From positions 234,204,803 to 234,268,802 of the forward strand of contig NC_081415.1 in assembly GCF_030272615.1 (NCBI RefSeq): 64,000 nt of DNA, written 5' to 3'. The stretch is from Cryptomeria japonica (lineage: Eukaryota > Streptophyta > Pinopsida > Cupressales > Cupressaceae). The translations under genes and the position numbers were made by a program. Each line of letters starts with the position of its first letter. Positions within the stretch are counted from its first letter, which is position 1. Below, one piece after another: positions 53,896 through 64,000 of this stretch. A model generated the notes under the pieces. That model was given only the letters and a program-made list of their open reading frames with translations, did not search any database and had not been told where the DNA came from.

Positions 53896-56200
53896 TGTAG
53901 ACACCAAAATCAGAATGCAACAAGCTAGTAGGAAACCTAGCAACTCTCCTTGTTCCACCTCCCTAAGTCAAACACTTCCTAGTTGCTCAAGGGCTTCAAC
54001 TCCATTGTTTTAGTATTCCTTCACAAATGCTACAAAACTGACTTATGGAGTCAAACTCACCAAATGTGTTGGATTCATGCAAGGTTCACTTATTTCAACT
54101 TGATTTGTTGGTTTTTTTGCTTTACAACCTTCTTTGTCATACCCGATTTGACAAAATCCAAGTTTTAGGCCTAAAACGGGCTACTAGGAATTAGCCCTCC
54201 TTCTGGGGTTTTGTGCTCACCCTGCTCAAGCGATGGACTTCTAGACAAAAAGAAGTTGATATTCAGACACCCTTTTGGGAGTTCTTGAATATTTTCTAAG
54301 TCTCAGGGTCCCTTAGGCCTTCTCCATGACTGTCCCAAAAATGGGTGCAAAAAGGAGGGTTTGGTAGGGTTTTGATGGAAAACAAGCTAGAATCCTTCAA
54401 AGTGAAACATGAGACCTTAGTTATATCATGCCACATGCTAATTATACCAAGACAAAGTAGTTTTACACCCTCAAAGGTTAGAGAACAAGTTTTTACAAAA
54501 TGCACATAAGAAGAGTGCAACAATTGACAACTTTTCCATTCTTGCTTCCTACAAACACATCTTTACTTGAATAAAAATTACATTCAATCATGTAAACATG
54601 GCTGTCATTAGGGACAAAGAAGAACCATCATTAGCCCTGCACAAAAGGATTAGGCAGTTTACAAAACATTGCTCATTCACTATCAAATCTAAGTACCACT
54701 GCACTTTGCCCTTTCACTATTTTTTCACACTTTGTCCTGCACTTTAACACTGTCAAAACACCTTTCAAAGGTCTACCTGATGTTCTTTTGTTAATACTCT
54801 ATCTTTTCTTGCTTGTTGAACTTCATACCTACCAAATGGAAGAGGAAGATTGCAAAAACTCCTTCATTTAATATGCTAAAATCAGTCATAAATGACTGTG
54901 ACAGCCTATTGGGCGTTACAACTTTGCCTAAAGAGATCATTGCTTGATCTTGGCAAACACAAAGCCCATGGGAAGGGTCAAACACCACTCCATATTCTTG
55001 TTTACAAACACATTAAGGAGAAACAAGGTTTTACACACATCAACATATGGTGGAGAGCAAGTAATTGAGTGGATACAAACTCCAAAACAGTGACTTACTG
55101 TTTTTGTTACAATCTACACAAACTGAAAATGCAAACTTCCTTCTCTTGGCTTAGTAAGCCTCTTAGCTTTCATTTACAATCTTGGACAACAAGACAAGTC
55201 TATCCACCTGATGAATGCATTTTCTATAGAAGAGCAAAGCATCAAATTTCTACAAAGACCCTAGCCAAATGGCACACTTGCCTAGGGCTCCATGGCCACA
55301 AAACTCCTTACACCTGCACTTTTTGAAATCAAAACAAGTATGTACATATCTTACAAGTTGACCAACTAGTTCTTGGGAAGCCATGAGCATTTAGGGCCTC
55401 AAGAAGCCAAGTTGGTCAAGCATCCTTGCTAATTTCCTAGACAAGGCAGTGAAACTGTCAAAACCAAATATTTTTGCACAAAATTCAAAACTTGGTGAAA
55501 TTAAATGCCACCAAAGGGAAAATTTTTAGGAAACATGAGAGAACATGAAAATGCCAAAATAGTACGGACAAGTACAGCAGGCGTACAGACTGCTGCTCAC
55601 TTGGAGTCAAAACATAGTGAAAAACAAGGAACTTTTAGTGCAAATTCTCAAAATGCCTAATAATTTTGAATGAACAACCCTTACAATAGTTCAAATAGGA
55701 GATTAAATACCTCTCCCAGTTGGTTAGTTGCCTGTACGGACTGGTACATGTCCAAGAGCACTTAAATTTGACATTTTGATGCCTAAATGACAACTTTTTG
55801 GTGCCTAGAAAATGCAAGGTTGATCTTAAAGACCTACAATCAACTAAGAGCACTACTCACACCTACAAACCAAGCATAAGACATGTCTAAGCACTTTCAA
55901 AACAAAAACCACATTAAAAACTCACTTTTCCATCATTTTGCCAGGCAACTCCAAACTGGCAACTTTGAGCAAAAAGATAAAAACAAGAAACCAAAACCAC
56001 ACAATGAGTTCAAAACTCATCCAAACAACCTAGAACAACTTCAAAAACATCTTAGAAAACTTTCCAACTTAAAACTAATAAAAACCAAAATTGCTATCAA
56101 ACCTGAGATGAAAATGAGACCTAGGTGCTCCTGCACCAAGAGGTGGACTCACTATTATGCGATGATGACATCGCATATTCCACAAAACCTGCTGAAATGA
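53896..56200. mobile_element. Probable insertion interrupting CACTA ORF2, unclassified
   Basis: The exon text stops at 53895 and TGTAGACACCAAAATC follows, close to the gypsy LTR starts at 5105 and 48900. The next 2.3 kb have another composition (CAAAACTT-, CAAGC-rich) and no ORF of note. Exon-like text resumes near 56250 (VPQTYGQERVKELTERAQN). A solo LTR or a non-coding element is likely. The right terminus and a target duplication were not found. Confidence 0.45.
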
Positions 56201-56249
56201 TATAAGACGCAAAAACAAATTAATAAAAAAAAATTTAAATTGTTATTCA

Positions 56250-57620
56250 TAGTCCCTCAAACTTATGGACAAGAGAGGGTGAAAGAATTGACAGAGAGAG
56301 CACAAAACTTGCAAGTAAGCAGTCATGAAATCTTTAATTATAACATAAGTTCATTCATGGTTTATATTTTATACCCTTTTATGTCATGAACTAAAATATG
56401 TACGTGTTGTTTTTATAGGAATTTTTGTGTCCTCGTGAAGCTAGTGGTCATGATCAGGGTACTCCAAGTAGTTTAGATGATGACCATGTTCACTGCATAC
56501 ACCAGCTCATATTTTTACATGTTCATGTCCTTCTGTTAATGTGTTATTGCTCTTATATTTAATGTATTAATATTTAGGTATTGTCCACGTTCCCATGCAT
56601 TCACCACATCATCCAACCCCATCATCGGCACCTATATTGCTGACTGCAATGTCGGCAACACATAGCATGCAGTCATCAAGTACTGCATCGACCTGTGCAA
56701 CAGGACATGCACCTGGGGATGCAGAGGCCACTAGTGGTGATATTTTAGCAGCATTTCCTAGATCTTCCCGTATTACTAGTACGGGAACGTTGCCGGTCAC
56801 ATTTGTGGTGATCGATGATCTTGTTCCCATAAAGATAGAGAAGGTTCCAGGTACTTTAAAATAATTATTATACATAGTCCAATTGTAATTTACTTATTGA
56901 TCACTCATTTTGGACTAATGATCCCATGATTTTTTTGCAGGCAATGATGTTTTTTATAAACATCTAAATGATATTACATTGGAGATCTTCAGGCCCACCA
57001 TACGTACATGGTGGAATGCCCAAAATCAACAATTAAAAGATGAACTCATAAATCATTTGGTTGTGTTGTTTGAAAATGACACATTCAACAAAACCAAGGT
57101 CCTTCAGGAAGATGGCAGATATCTAAAGTATGTGAGGGACCAATATAGGACACATTTAGAGAAGAACAGAAGGTGCGAGCATCCCCCCATGATTCCAGAG
57201 AGGGAGTGGAAGGACCTGGTTTCAGATGGAAAGGAGAAAGCTGAATAGAGAAAAGGACATACACCATTGGGTGAAGGAAGGTATGTGATACTATTAACAA
57301 TGTAATTATGTACTAATTACTCTTTGTATTTACATAATCTAACATATTTCAAACTTTTCATAGGTTGCCCGACACATCGAAGGCAACTAAGGTACGACTA
57401 GAAAAGCACAGGCAACACAAGCTTGGCTCTGGTGGCTATATGAAAGTTGTCACATGAATTGTAAGTATCAATAAATGAAATATCGCATCGAAATAATAAA
57501 TTGCAAACAATTTTTTAAATCAAACAATAGAAGCAAAATTCATGATATTAAGAAAAAATGTAGGGCTCTAAATTCAATAGAGCGCCCACAGAAGATGACA
57601 TGAAAATTGCCTTCCAACTA
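56250..57620 (+). pseudogene. CACTA second ORF (Transposase_24-type), central exons
   Basis: Exons flanked by GT/AG signals read in order: VPQTYGQERVKELTERAQN (56251-); EFLCPREASGHDQGTPSS (56419-); a Ser/Thr/Pro-rich exon from 56580 ending IEKVPG; from 56942 NDVFYKHLNDITLEIFRPTI with LEKNRRCEHPPMIPEREW; and LPDTSKATKVRLEKHRQHKL with GSGGYM (57364-). The end, H-x-x-GSGGY, and the W-x-x-L-V segment match the Transposase_24 (Ptta/En/Spm, PF03004) domain. That protein accompanies TNP2 and probably binds the subterminal repeats. A TAG at 57246 breaks the frame. The next exon (FNRAPTEDDMKIAFQ) is cut by the LTR element at 57619. Confidence 0.75.
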
Positions 57621-58206
57621 TTGATAATATAGCGTCAGTCGGTCTCCTTCTAGCCAATCCAAATGTGTGAATGGCCTATCGGCCTTACACATTTTATTTG
57701 TATTATGATTATCTATTTAATTCTTGTCTTGTTCAATATGCAAACATGCTTATATTATAATCGATGTATTTTGCATATCGTATATTGTCTTAATTATCCA
57801 ATTAGACATTAGACCGGGCATTGGTCAAACATTAGTCAGTAAGCAACTTATGTGAATGTCACTATCCTTCGTGCATTTACCTAGGGTGGTGACTCTTGGA
57901 AAGAGTCACCCCCTCGTCACTTATATATCTTGGACAACTCTCAAGTCAAACAAAACATGGAACACATACACGGTGAATAATATCTGGTCGTTATCATATC
58001 ATAGCTAACAATATATCATGCAAAACAATTATTGTCAGACCAAATCGAACAGAGAGACGAATCATAGACCGTGGCTATCAAATTGGTGATAGATGACTAT
58101 AAACGAATATAGTATATCGTGGTTGGCAATCAGATTTATACAACAATTCATTGATAGATAATACATAGAACAAGATAAATTTTAATTCTGGTTCATAAAT
58201 TTAACA

Positions 58207-58221
58207 TGGAATCAGACTAGG
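58207..58221 (+). other. Primer-binding site of the small LTR element
   Basis: TGGAATCAGACTAGG directly follows the left LTR. It resembles TGGTATCAGAGC, the site complementary to initiator tRNA-Met, with mismatches. Confidence 0.6.
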
Positions 58222-58559
58222 TTTCCTTCTGTAAAGCCTAACCGCTTGAAGGAAGATCCGATTAAGATTAGATTAATATCTCCTTGAAAGTCTGTATTTT
58301 AAAATGACGAATGGTAATCGATCATTCAAGAAGCCTAGAGACTCCTCTAAAGTATAATGTTTCATATATGACGACTTCCAAACTTGTGATCGAGAGGGAG
58401 CTTACTAATCGAGATTGAGCACTTCTGAGGTAAAAATTATAAATATTGATTATTATTGTTTATACTAATAATTATTTTATGGGCCCTGTGTAAATCATAA
58501 GGAAGTGACGACTTCCAAATGATTTCCACTTGTATTTTTGAGGTTATTGGAAGGTGACG

Positions 58560-58945
58560 ATCTTACAACTCAAGATTGTGGATAGAATCACCGACTGAGG
58601 CAATCCACGTAAGAGCTTGTGGATAGAATCGTCGACTAAGGCAATCCACACAAGAGCTCATGGATAGAATCGCCGACTGAGGCAATCCACGTGAGAGCTC
58701 ATGTATAGAATCGTCGACTGAGGCAATCCACACAAGAGCTCATGGATAGAATTGTCGACTGAGGCAATCCACGTGAGAGATCATGGATAGAATCACCGAT
58801 TAAGGCAATCCACACAAGAGCTTGTAGATAGAATCACCGACTGAGGCAATCCACACAAGAGCTTATGGATAGAATTGCTGACAGAGGCAATCCACTCAAG
58901 AGTTTGTGAATAGAATCACCGACAGAGGAAATTCACATCTTGAAA
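58560..58945. repeat. Tandem repeat inside the small LTR element
   Basis: About nine copies of a unit of about 43 bp share GGCAATCCACACAAGAGCT and GGATAGAATCGTCGACTGA with small changes. They fill a third of the element's interior. Confidence 0.9.
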
Positions 58946-60000
58946 CTATGGTCCAAAGATAAAGCCAACATTACCATGCACCACCGATAATTATATCGAG
59001 TGTTAATATAAACCATGCTCCACCGATAATTATATTGGGTGGTAAGATAACTATACACCACTGATAATTATTGGGTATCTTAATATATGCACCGGTTGGT
59101 ACGTAATATGCCTTGCATTATTATTGTGAGGGGGCACGATCAAGTGATGTCTTGATTGGCCATGTCCAAAAGACATGGCCAGTCAAAGGCATTGCTTGAC
59201 CATACCCAATCCACTACATAAATTTAATCTATGGATATGCCAGAATAGTTGATATCACGTGAGGTGATATCTATGAATGAGTCATGATGGATGGATATCA
59301 CAGTAAGGTGATATCTTTCCTTTCCACATATGGATGTAGTCATTGCGGTCAATCACTTCAATGAGGTGATGTAACTTGTAGAAGGGTTCCTCCCTAGCTA
59401 AGAGGAAGTGTTGATAATATAGCATCAGTCGGTCTCCTTCTAGCCAATCCAAATGTGTGAATGGCCTATCGGCCTTACACATTTTATTTGTATTATGATT
59501 ATCTATTTAATTCTTGTCTTGTTCAATATGCAAACATGCTTATATTATAATCGATGTATTTTGCATTTTGTATATTGTCTTAATTATCCAATTAGACATT
59601 AGACCAGGCATTAGTCAAACATTAGTTAGTAAGCAACTTATGTGAAAGTCACTATCCTTCGTGCATTTACCTAGGGTGGTGACTCTTGGAAAGAGTCGCC
59701 CCCTCGTCACTTATATATCGTGGACACCTCTCAGGTCAAATAGAACATGGAACACATACACGGTGAATAATATATGGTCGTTATCATATCACAGCTACAA
59801 TATATCGTGCAAAAAAACTGTTGTCAGACCAAATCGAACAGAGAGACGAATCATAGACCGTGGCTATCATATTGGTGATAGATGACTGTAAACGAATATA
59901 GTATATCGTGGTTGGCAATCAGATTTATACAACAATTCATTGATAGATAATACAAAGAACAAGATAAATTTTAATTCTGATTCATAAATTTAACACCAAC

Positions 60001-60850
60001 AAGGCTATGGAGTCGTGGTTGAACGCCTAAGAGAATTGAGTGGGCAAACAAGATTTCATTGCATCCGTCACACGGGTAAATAAGCTAAATGAAAATTATT
60101 TAAAATTGAATACCTGAGCAATAGTCTATTCAATGTTAATTTCCAACATAAAGTGACAATATTTGTTTTAAATAAGCAAGCAATGATAACAATGAGCATG
60201 GCATTGGAATGCAGCCTGCTAAGGGTGGAACACAACCTGCACATGATGAAGGTTGTGGTGTGCATCCTGGTATTGGAGGTATTCATGTGCCATACAAATT
60301 TTTTATGTTATAATTAATACAATTAAACATCATTAATTGAAATTGGTGTAGTAATTAATGTAACCTTTTTTGTTTTTGTTTTAGAGCATGTAGAGCATGG
60401 TGAACAAGTGGAGCATGATCAGGGTAGATAACATCAAGAATGTGATGTGCCCCTATCAGGTAAAGAGGACCACTGTTATTCCTTTAAACAAATTTAATTG
60501 CAATTGGTGTATTGATTAATGTAACCTTTTGTGTGTGTTTCAACTCCAAAGGATTTAGAGGGTGTTCAGCATGTTAAGGATGAGGCTAGACAAAATGATC
60601 AGGAAGATGATGTGACCCCATCAGGTAAAGAGCACCCCTGTAATGTTCTTTTAATTAATGAAATACTTGTAACAATAATAAAAAATCTTATGAATTTAAC
60701 CCATTTCTTTGTTATTGCAGCAAACCCCCCTTTGCCTAAGCGTCCTCATCGTGAGTACAGAACTGGGCAAACATTAAGATCATGAGCAGAGGGCACAACA
60801 ATTGAAGAGGGGAAAAATGATGAAGAAAATGATGCTCCACTTAGTTTTTA
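60001..60850 (+). pseudogene. CACTA second ORF, C-terminal exons
   Basis: Directly after the target duplication the broken exon resumes: joined across one CCAAC copy it gives IAFQ plus QGYGVVVERLREL and GQTRFHCIRHTG before a GTAAAT donor. Later short exons read EHVEHGEQVEHDQGR, then DLEGVQHVKDEARQNDQEDD (from 60545), then PPLPKRPHREYRTGQTLRS (from 60721). After a TGA near 60783 comes TTIEEGKNDEENDAPL. They are acidic repeats of exon-like units, separated by introns of 80 to 150 bp, as in CACTA ORF2 genes. Confidence 0.6.
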
Positions 60851-62540
60851 CTTAGCTTCAAAAAAATAAAAATAAATAAATGATTGTAATCGTATTATTT
60901 GTTAATGAATGAATTTTATGTGTTAATGAATGTTATGTGATAATGAATGAATGCTATATTTTATTAATGGATGAAAGAATAAATGAATGTTATATGTTAA
61001 CGGGGAATTTAGAGTGATGTTGGGGGGGGAGGGCCAAATGAGCTTTCACCTTCATGTGGTTGGCCCTGTTAAGTAGAGAATATTAAACTATTCTTGAAAC
61101 AAAGAGAAGCTCAATAAGGTAACACACTTTTTAATATTTCATTATGCTCCACTGTAAATCTTATTGAATAATATGTATTGAATCTTAATTGCAGGGTCCA
61201 ATAGAGTCAACATGAACAACAACACAAGAAGTTACTTAGTGGAGGCCATTAAAGGTAAGGTCCTTGATTAAGATTTTGTTGTTTATATTCATATTGCTGA
61301 TTACAGAAAATAGATTTTGTTGTTTATATTCATGTTTTTTATTACATAGCCAAATATCCATTTAAATTTTTAAACCAAATATTCATTTAAAATTTTAAAA
61401 GGGCAATCACCAAATACACCAAATAGTTGTCTAATTCTGAGATCAAAGATTATCAATTAGGAGTCACCAAATACACCAAATATTTGTCTAAACAAGGGCT
61501 AGAACCCACTATGAAATATAGTTTACACTTGTCCTTGAACTGAGAACTTCAACATTTTAATGGACTACATAGGGCATTGCCTTAGAAAATGAGCCGACTT
61601 CACATGAAATCAGTCTAAGGTAGAAATAATGGTAAAAGGAACATCTAAGCTTTTAAATTCAACTTTAACTTGAGGGTGATGGAACCAATGGTGGGACAAG
61701 TGAAACCATCATGCAACTTAATCAAGAGTTTGGATTTATCATAATTGTCTCGATATAATGCATATGTGAAAAGATGTTTTTTTATATTCGTATTAACCAT
61801 ATAACTGTGAAGTGTCCTTTTGTTTAAATGATGTTACTATTTTGACTGTATATTGTAGGTCTATCAGACTTTGGGACTACCAAAGATTTATTTGTATTGC
61901 TACTACGATATTATCATGTTCTCATTCATCTAAACCTTATACCCCTTTAACCCTAAATCATTGTAACTGCCTTTGGCCCTTTTGGCATTGGATGAAATCC
62001 TTACTTGGGTAAAGTTGTTAACTGCTTCTACTCTCTATCATTAACTCGCTACAATTTTTTCTGATCCAATCCTTGTGTATGAACATCTTTGCTTATGGAC
62101 TATGAGAGGTCACTTTGTGGTTTGAGATCTTTATAATCTTAGTGTGTTGCTATGATTGTAATCTCTGCATCCTTTAACCCTTCATGACCTTGTACGTCAT
62201 CTCTGACCTATAACTAGTCATTGTACTATAGTAGAATGCATAATGGCTACCTATCTTCATCAGGGCTTTGCATGTTACTTCTATCATTTTCCTCACTCTC
62301 ATATCCATGCTTTATCAAGGTCTTCATTACCCAAATAGTCCCTCTTGGTTGTGTTTGTATGTTGTTAAAATATATGGGATTGTTGATTTTGTATATTGTT
62401 AGAATATATAGTTTACCATAGTTAGTTAGTCATTGAGGTAAGGAGTTAAATATGGGTAGTTCAATATTTGAGAAAGCTTATCAAATCCTATTCCATATTT
62501 GCAATGCTCTATATTCTCTAATGGCAATTTTTTTTTTTTA
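60850..62540. other. 3' part of the CACTA element without recognised genes
   Basis: Runs of TTAATGAATG-like units occur at 60900-61000. Short frames at 61812-62421 have no motifs. No RNA gene is seen. Confidence 0.4.
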
Positions 62541-62544
62541 AATA

Positions 62545-63150
62545 TAGCTTGTTTGTCAGAACTCTGACGGACATGCCCAACATAGGCCTTGACGAGAGTG
62601 TTGTATCTACAATGAAATATTTCATTGCAAACACAACACTCTCATCGGAGCTTCCTTGCATCTGTTGTCAGAATTCCAACAAAAAAGGACACTATGTTTC
62701 AACAAGAATGTTGTACCTACGACGAAAAATTTTCGTTGCAGGTGCACCATTCCCGTCGAAGCTTCCTTGTATTTGTTTTTGGAATTTCGATAAAAAAGGG
62801 CACTATGCTCCGACGGGAATGGTGTGCCTGCAATGAAAAATTTAGTTGCAGGTGCACCATTCTCGTCGAAGCATAATGCCCTTTTTTGTCGAAATTCCAA
62901 CGAAAAATCCAGTGAATGGTTCGTCGGAAGATTAGCGACTTCATCAAAATTCCAACGAATTAGACCGCCACATTATGTGTCAACTTTCGACAAAGAAGAT
63001 ATCAGAATTTCGATGAACATTTGTTCGTCGAATAACCCGACAAAATTTTAGCGATGAAATTTTTTTCGTCGTTTCGTCTAATCTATGACAATAATATGTC
63101 GAAATTATGATGATCTAGTTCGTCAGAAAATGACCCCAAATGTGTTAGTG
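62545..63150 (-). repeat. CACTA right terminal and subterminal repeats
   Basis: The end, read inward on the - strand, is CACTAACACATTTGGG. Before it, motifs such as TTCGTCGGA, GTCGAAATTCC, CCAACGAAAAATC and TTCCGACG alternate in both orientations. A larger unit of about 60 bp around GGTGCACCATTC(C/T)CGTCGAAG is present three to four times at 62590-62880. Confidence 0.85.
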
Positions 63151-63260
63151 TCTTCTTCCACATTTTGCATACATTTGCTATATGATTTGTCTGCAATTGG
63201 CATAGTAATAAGTCATCACAAAATCTAGTTAATAGAGAATATTGCAAGGATTTTATCAAA
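63151..63260 (-). pseudogene. PPR-protein pseudogene, upstream half at the CACTA border
   Basis: On the - strand the last 24 bases before the transposon read MYAKCGRR, the start of the classic PPR motif (D-MYAKCG). The codon phase ends exactly at the border. Removing the CACTA element and one 3-bp duplication gives MYAKCGR-IQKACQLF. This aligns residue for residue with MYTKCRRIDKACELF further along in the same pseudogene. Further upstream the frame is broken (a TAG two codons before) and the PPR pattern is only weakly readable (RFCDDLLLCQ). Confidence 0.75.
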
Positions 63261-64000
63261 TACGGTTCATCTAGTAAGGAGAATCAATACTTTTCTTTGT
63301 GTCAAGGGAAGCTCCTTGCTCATGGTCTGCCCTTTCCGTGAACACAATTATAACATAATCACTTGCAGACATGAGTATAGGGATGTAAAAATGAGAACAC
63401 AATTTCAATGCAGGGTAGACTAATAAATGAATGAGAGAAATGCATATTAAAAATTAATTTAAAAAGAAAAATAATATTTGGAAATCTACCAAATATTATC
63501 AGCAACCGCCTCTTAATATATTTTAATCAGTGTCCAACATGTGAGACCTTGCTACCCATTGAATTATATCAAATAATACAAAATTTTCCACATGTTGAAG
63601 TCAATAAGGATTTGAAGTTTGAGAAAAAGAAGGGTTCGCCTTTCAGACAATAGTCCACTATGCGTGGAAATGAAGCCATTGTTTCTTGTATAAATAAAGA
63701 GATAGGTGGAGCAGCGGAGCCATGTCAAAAGTGAGGCACATTGATCAAACTATTAATGGTTTAAACCATCATTCTCTACTCTTAAGAATATCCCAAAACC
63801 CCATTTGCTTTCTTCTGCAAATCACATTTTTAACCGTTTGAAAGCTGGAAGTTGGAGGGAGTATATATATACAGTGATATTATATATAATGTACATATCA
63901 GCAACCATGATCAGCGGCCACAAATGTGCTAGATTTAACCGCTCTTACAACAACCTCAGAAGTAGTAAGAATTCAACAGAGTCCAGGCTTTCTTGGGCTG
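63261..64000. other. Right flank, no gene recognised
   Basis: This should be the upstream part of the old PPR locus but is too decayed to follow. A (TA)n-like stretch lies near 63863-63895. No intact ORF or RNA gene is visible. Confidence 0.4.

Larger units (their letters stand above)
57619..59995 (+). mobile_element. Complete small non-autonomous LTR retrotransposon
   Basis: The 2,377-bp element is flanked by a perfect CCAAC duplication (57614-57618 and 59996-60000). LTRs are 588 bp (57619-58206) and 587 bp (59409-59995) and differ at about 24 sites by hand count. The right LTR starts TGTTGATAAT; the left has a G to A change (TATTGATAAT). Both end AAATTTAACA. A primer site, TGGAATCAGACTAGG, follows the left LTR and AAGAGGAAG precedes the right one. 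The 1.2-kb interior has no ORF and holds a tandem repeat. It is larger than classic TRIMs but of that kind, and must borrow proteins from another element. Confidence 0.93.
19001..63150 (+). mobile_element. CACTA (En/Spm) transposon, 44,150 bp including nested insertions
   Basis: The left end reads CACTAACTCATTTGGG. The reverse complement of the right end reads CACTAACACATTTGGG, and similarity continues to about base 25. Both ends are followed inward by subterminal arrays rich in TCGTCGGAATTTCGACG-like motifs. Inside, on the + strand, are a TNP2-type transposase (19.3-23.5 kb) and a Transposase_24-type second ORF (about 53.6-60.8 kb), the usual order of plant CACTA elements. Flanking 3-bp sites are TAT (18998-19000) and TCT (63151-63153), a CACTA-sized duplication with one mismatch. 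The flanks are the two halves of one PPR motif. Most of the length is later insertions. All ORFs are broken, so it cannot move by itself. What could argue against a single element is two CACTA ends brought together by rearrangement. Confidence 0.83.

Noticed and set aside
58560-58945. Regular 43-bp repeats suggesting a CRISPR array
   Set aside because: The copies are directly adjacent variants of one unit inside an LTR element.
62600-62950. Four overlapping frames of 75-95 residues on both strands near the right CACTA end
   Set aside because: They arise from the inverted and direct subterminal repeats. The translations repeat the same short phrases and resemble no protein.
19001-63150. Two independent CACTA elements, one at each end
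   Set aside because: Each end lacks its own partner nearby, the ends match each other, TNP2 and ORF2 appear once each in the right order, and the flanks join into one PPR motif.

Overview
The window is nuclear DNA of a repeat-rich seed plant. The evidence is spliceosomal introns with GT/AG ends, an EXORDIUM-type cell-wall protein gene, a plant PPR pseudogene, plant-type CACTA, Sirevirus and Tat transposons, and low GC with long AT-rich stretches. One intact host gene in 64 kb, with the rest nested old transposons, fits a very large genome such as a conifer's. The species call is an inference and not secure.

Layout. 1-5.9 kb: the 3' part of a Ty3/gypsy (Tat-like) element on the + strand. It consists of the integrase end, an antisense plant-mobile-domain (PMD) pseudogene with an intron, a polypurine tract and a 3' LTR. 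It abuts the polypurine tract and 3' LTR of a copia element (5.93-7.23 kb). 7.2-10 kb: microsatellites, a TA-flanked MITE and the promoter of the only apparently intact host gene, an EXORDIUM-like protein (10074-11015, +). 11-18.6 kb: AT-rich DNA with tandem and dispersed repeats and no convincing gene. 18.6-19.0 kb: the downstream half of a PPR pseudogene (- strand).

19001-63150: I read this as one CACTA (En/Spm) insertion of 44,150 bp. It has inverted CACTAAC termini, subterminal repeats, a decayed TNP2 transposase (19.3-23.5 kb) and a second ORF of Transposase_24 type (about 53.6-60.8 kb). Cutting it out joins two halves of one PPR motif in frame. Nested inside it are: a Sirevirus-type copia 3' end (24.8-27.6 kb); a complete 12.7-kb Tat-type gypsy element on the - strand with a 5-bp target duplication (27821-40537), which again carries an antisense, intron-containing PMD gene; an unidentified - strand ORF with upstream repeats and an LTR-like segment (40.9-48.9 kb); an RNase H fragment; a SET-domain gene fragment (52.7-53.5 kb); an unresolved insert (53.9-56.2 kb); and a 2.4-kb non-coding LTR element (57619-59995). 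The PPR pseudogene resumes at 63151.

The strongest points are (1) the CACTA/PPR reconstruction, (2) the same antisense PMD gene with a repeat-filled phase-0 intron in two different gypsy elements, and (3) the SET-domain fragment inside the CACTA boundaries. By hand count the Tat LTRs differ at about 27 of 1,614 positions and the small LTR element's at about 24 of 587. The order is therefore PPR gene, then CACTA, then the small element, then Tat as the youngest that can be dated. Boundaries written as approximate are my reading by eye.
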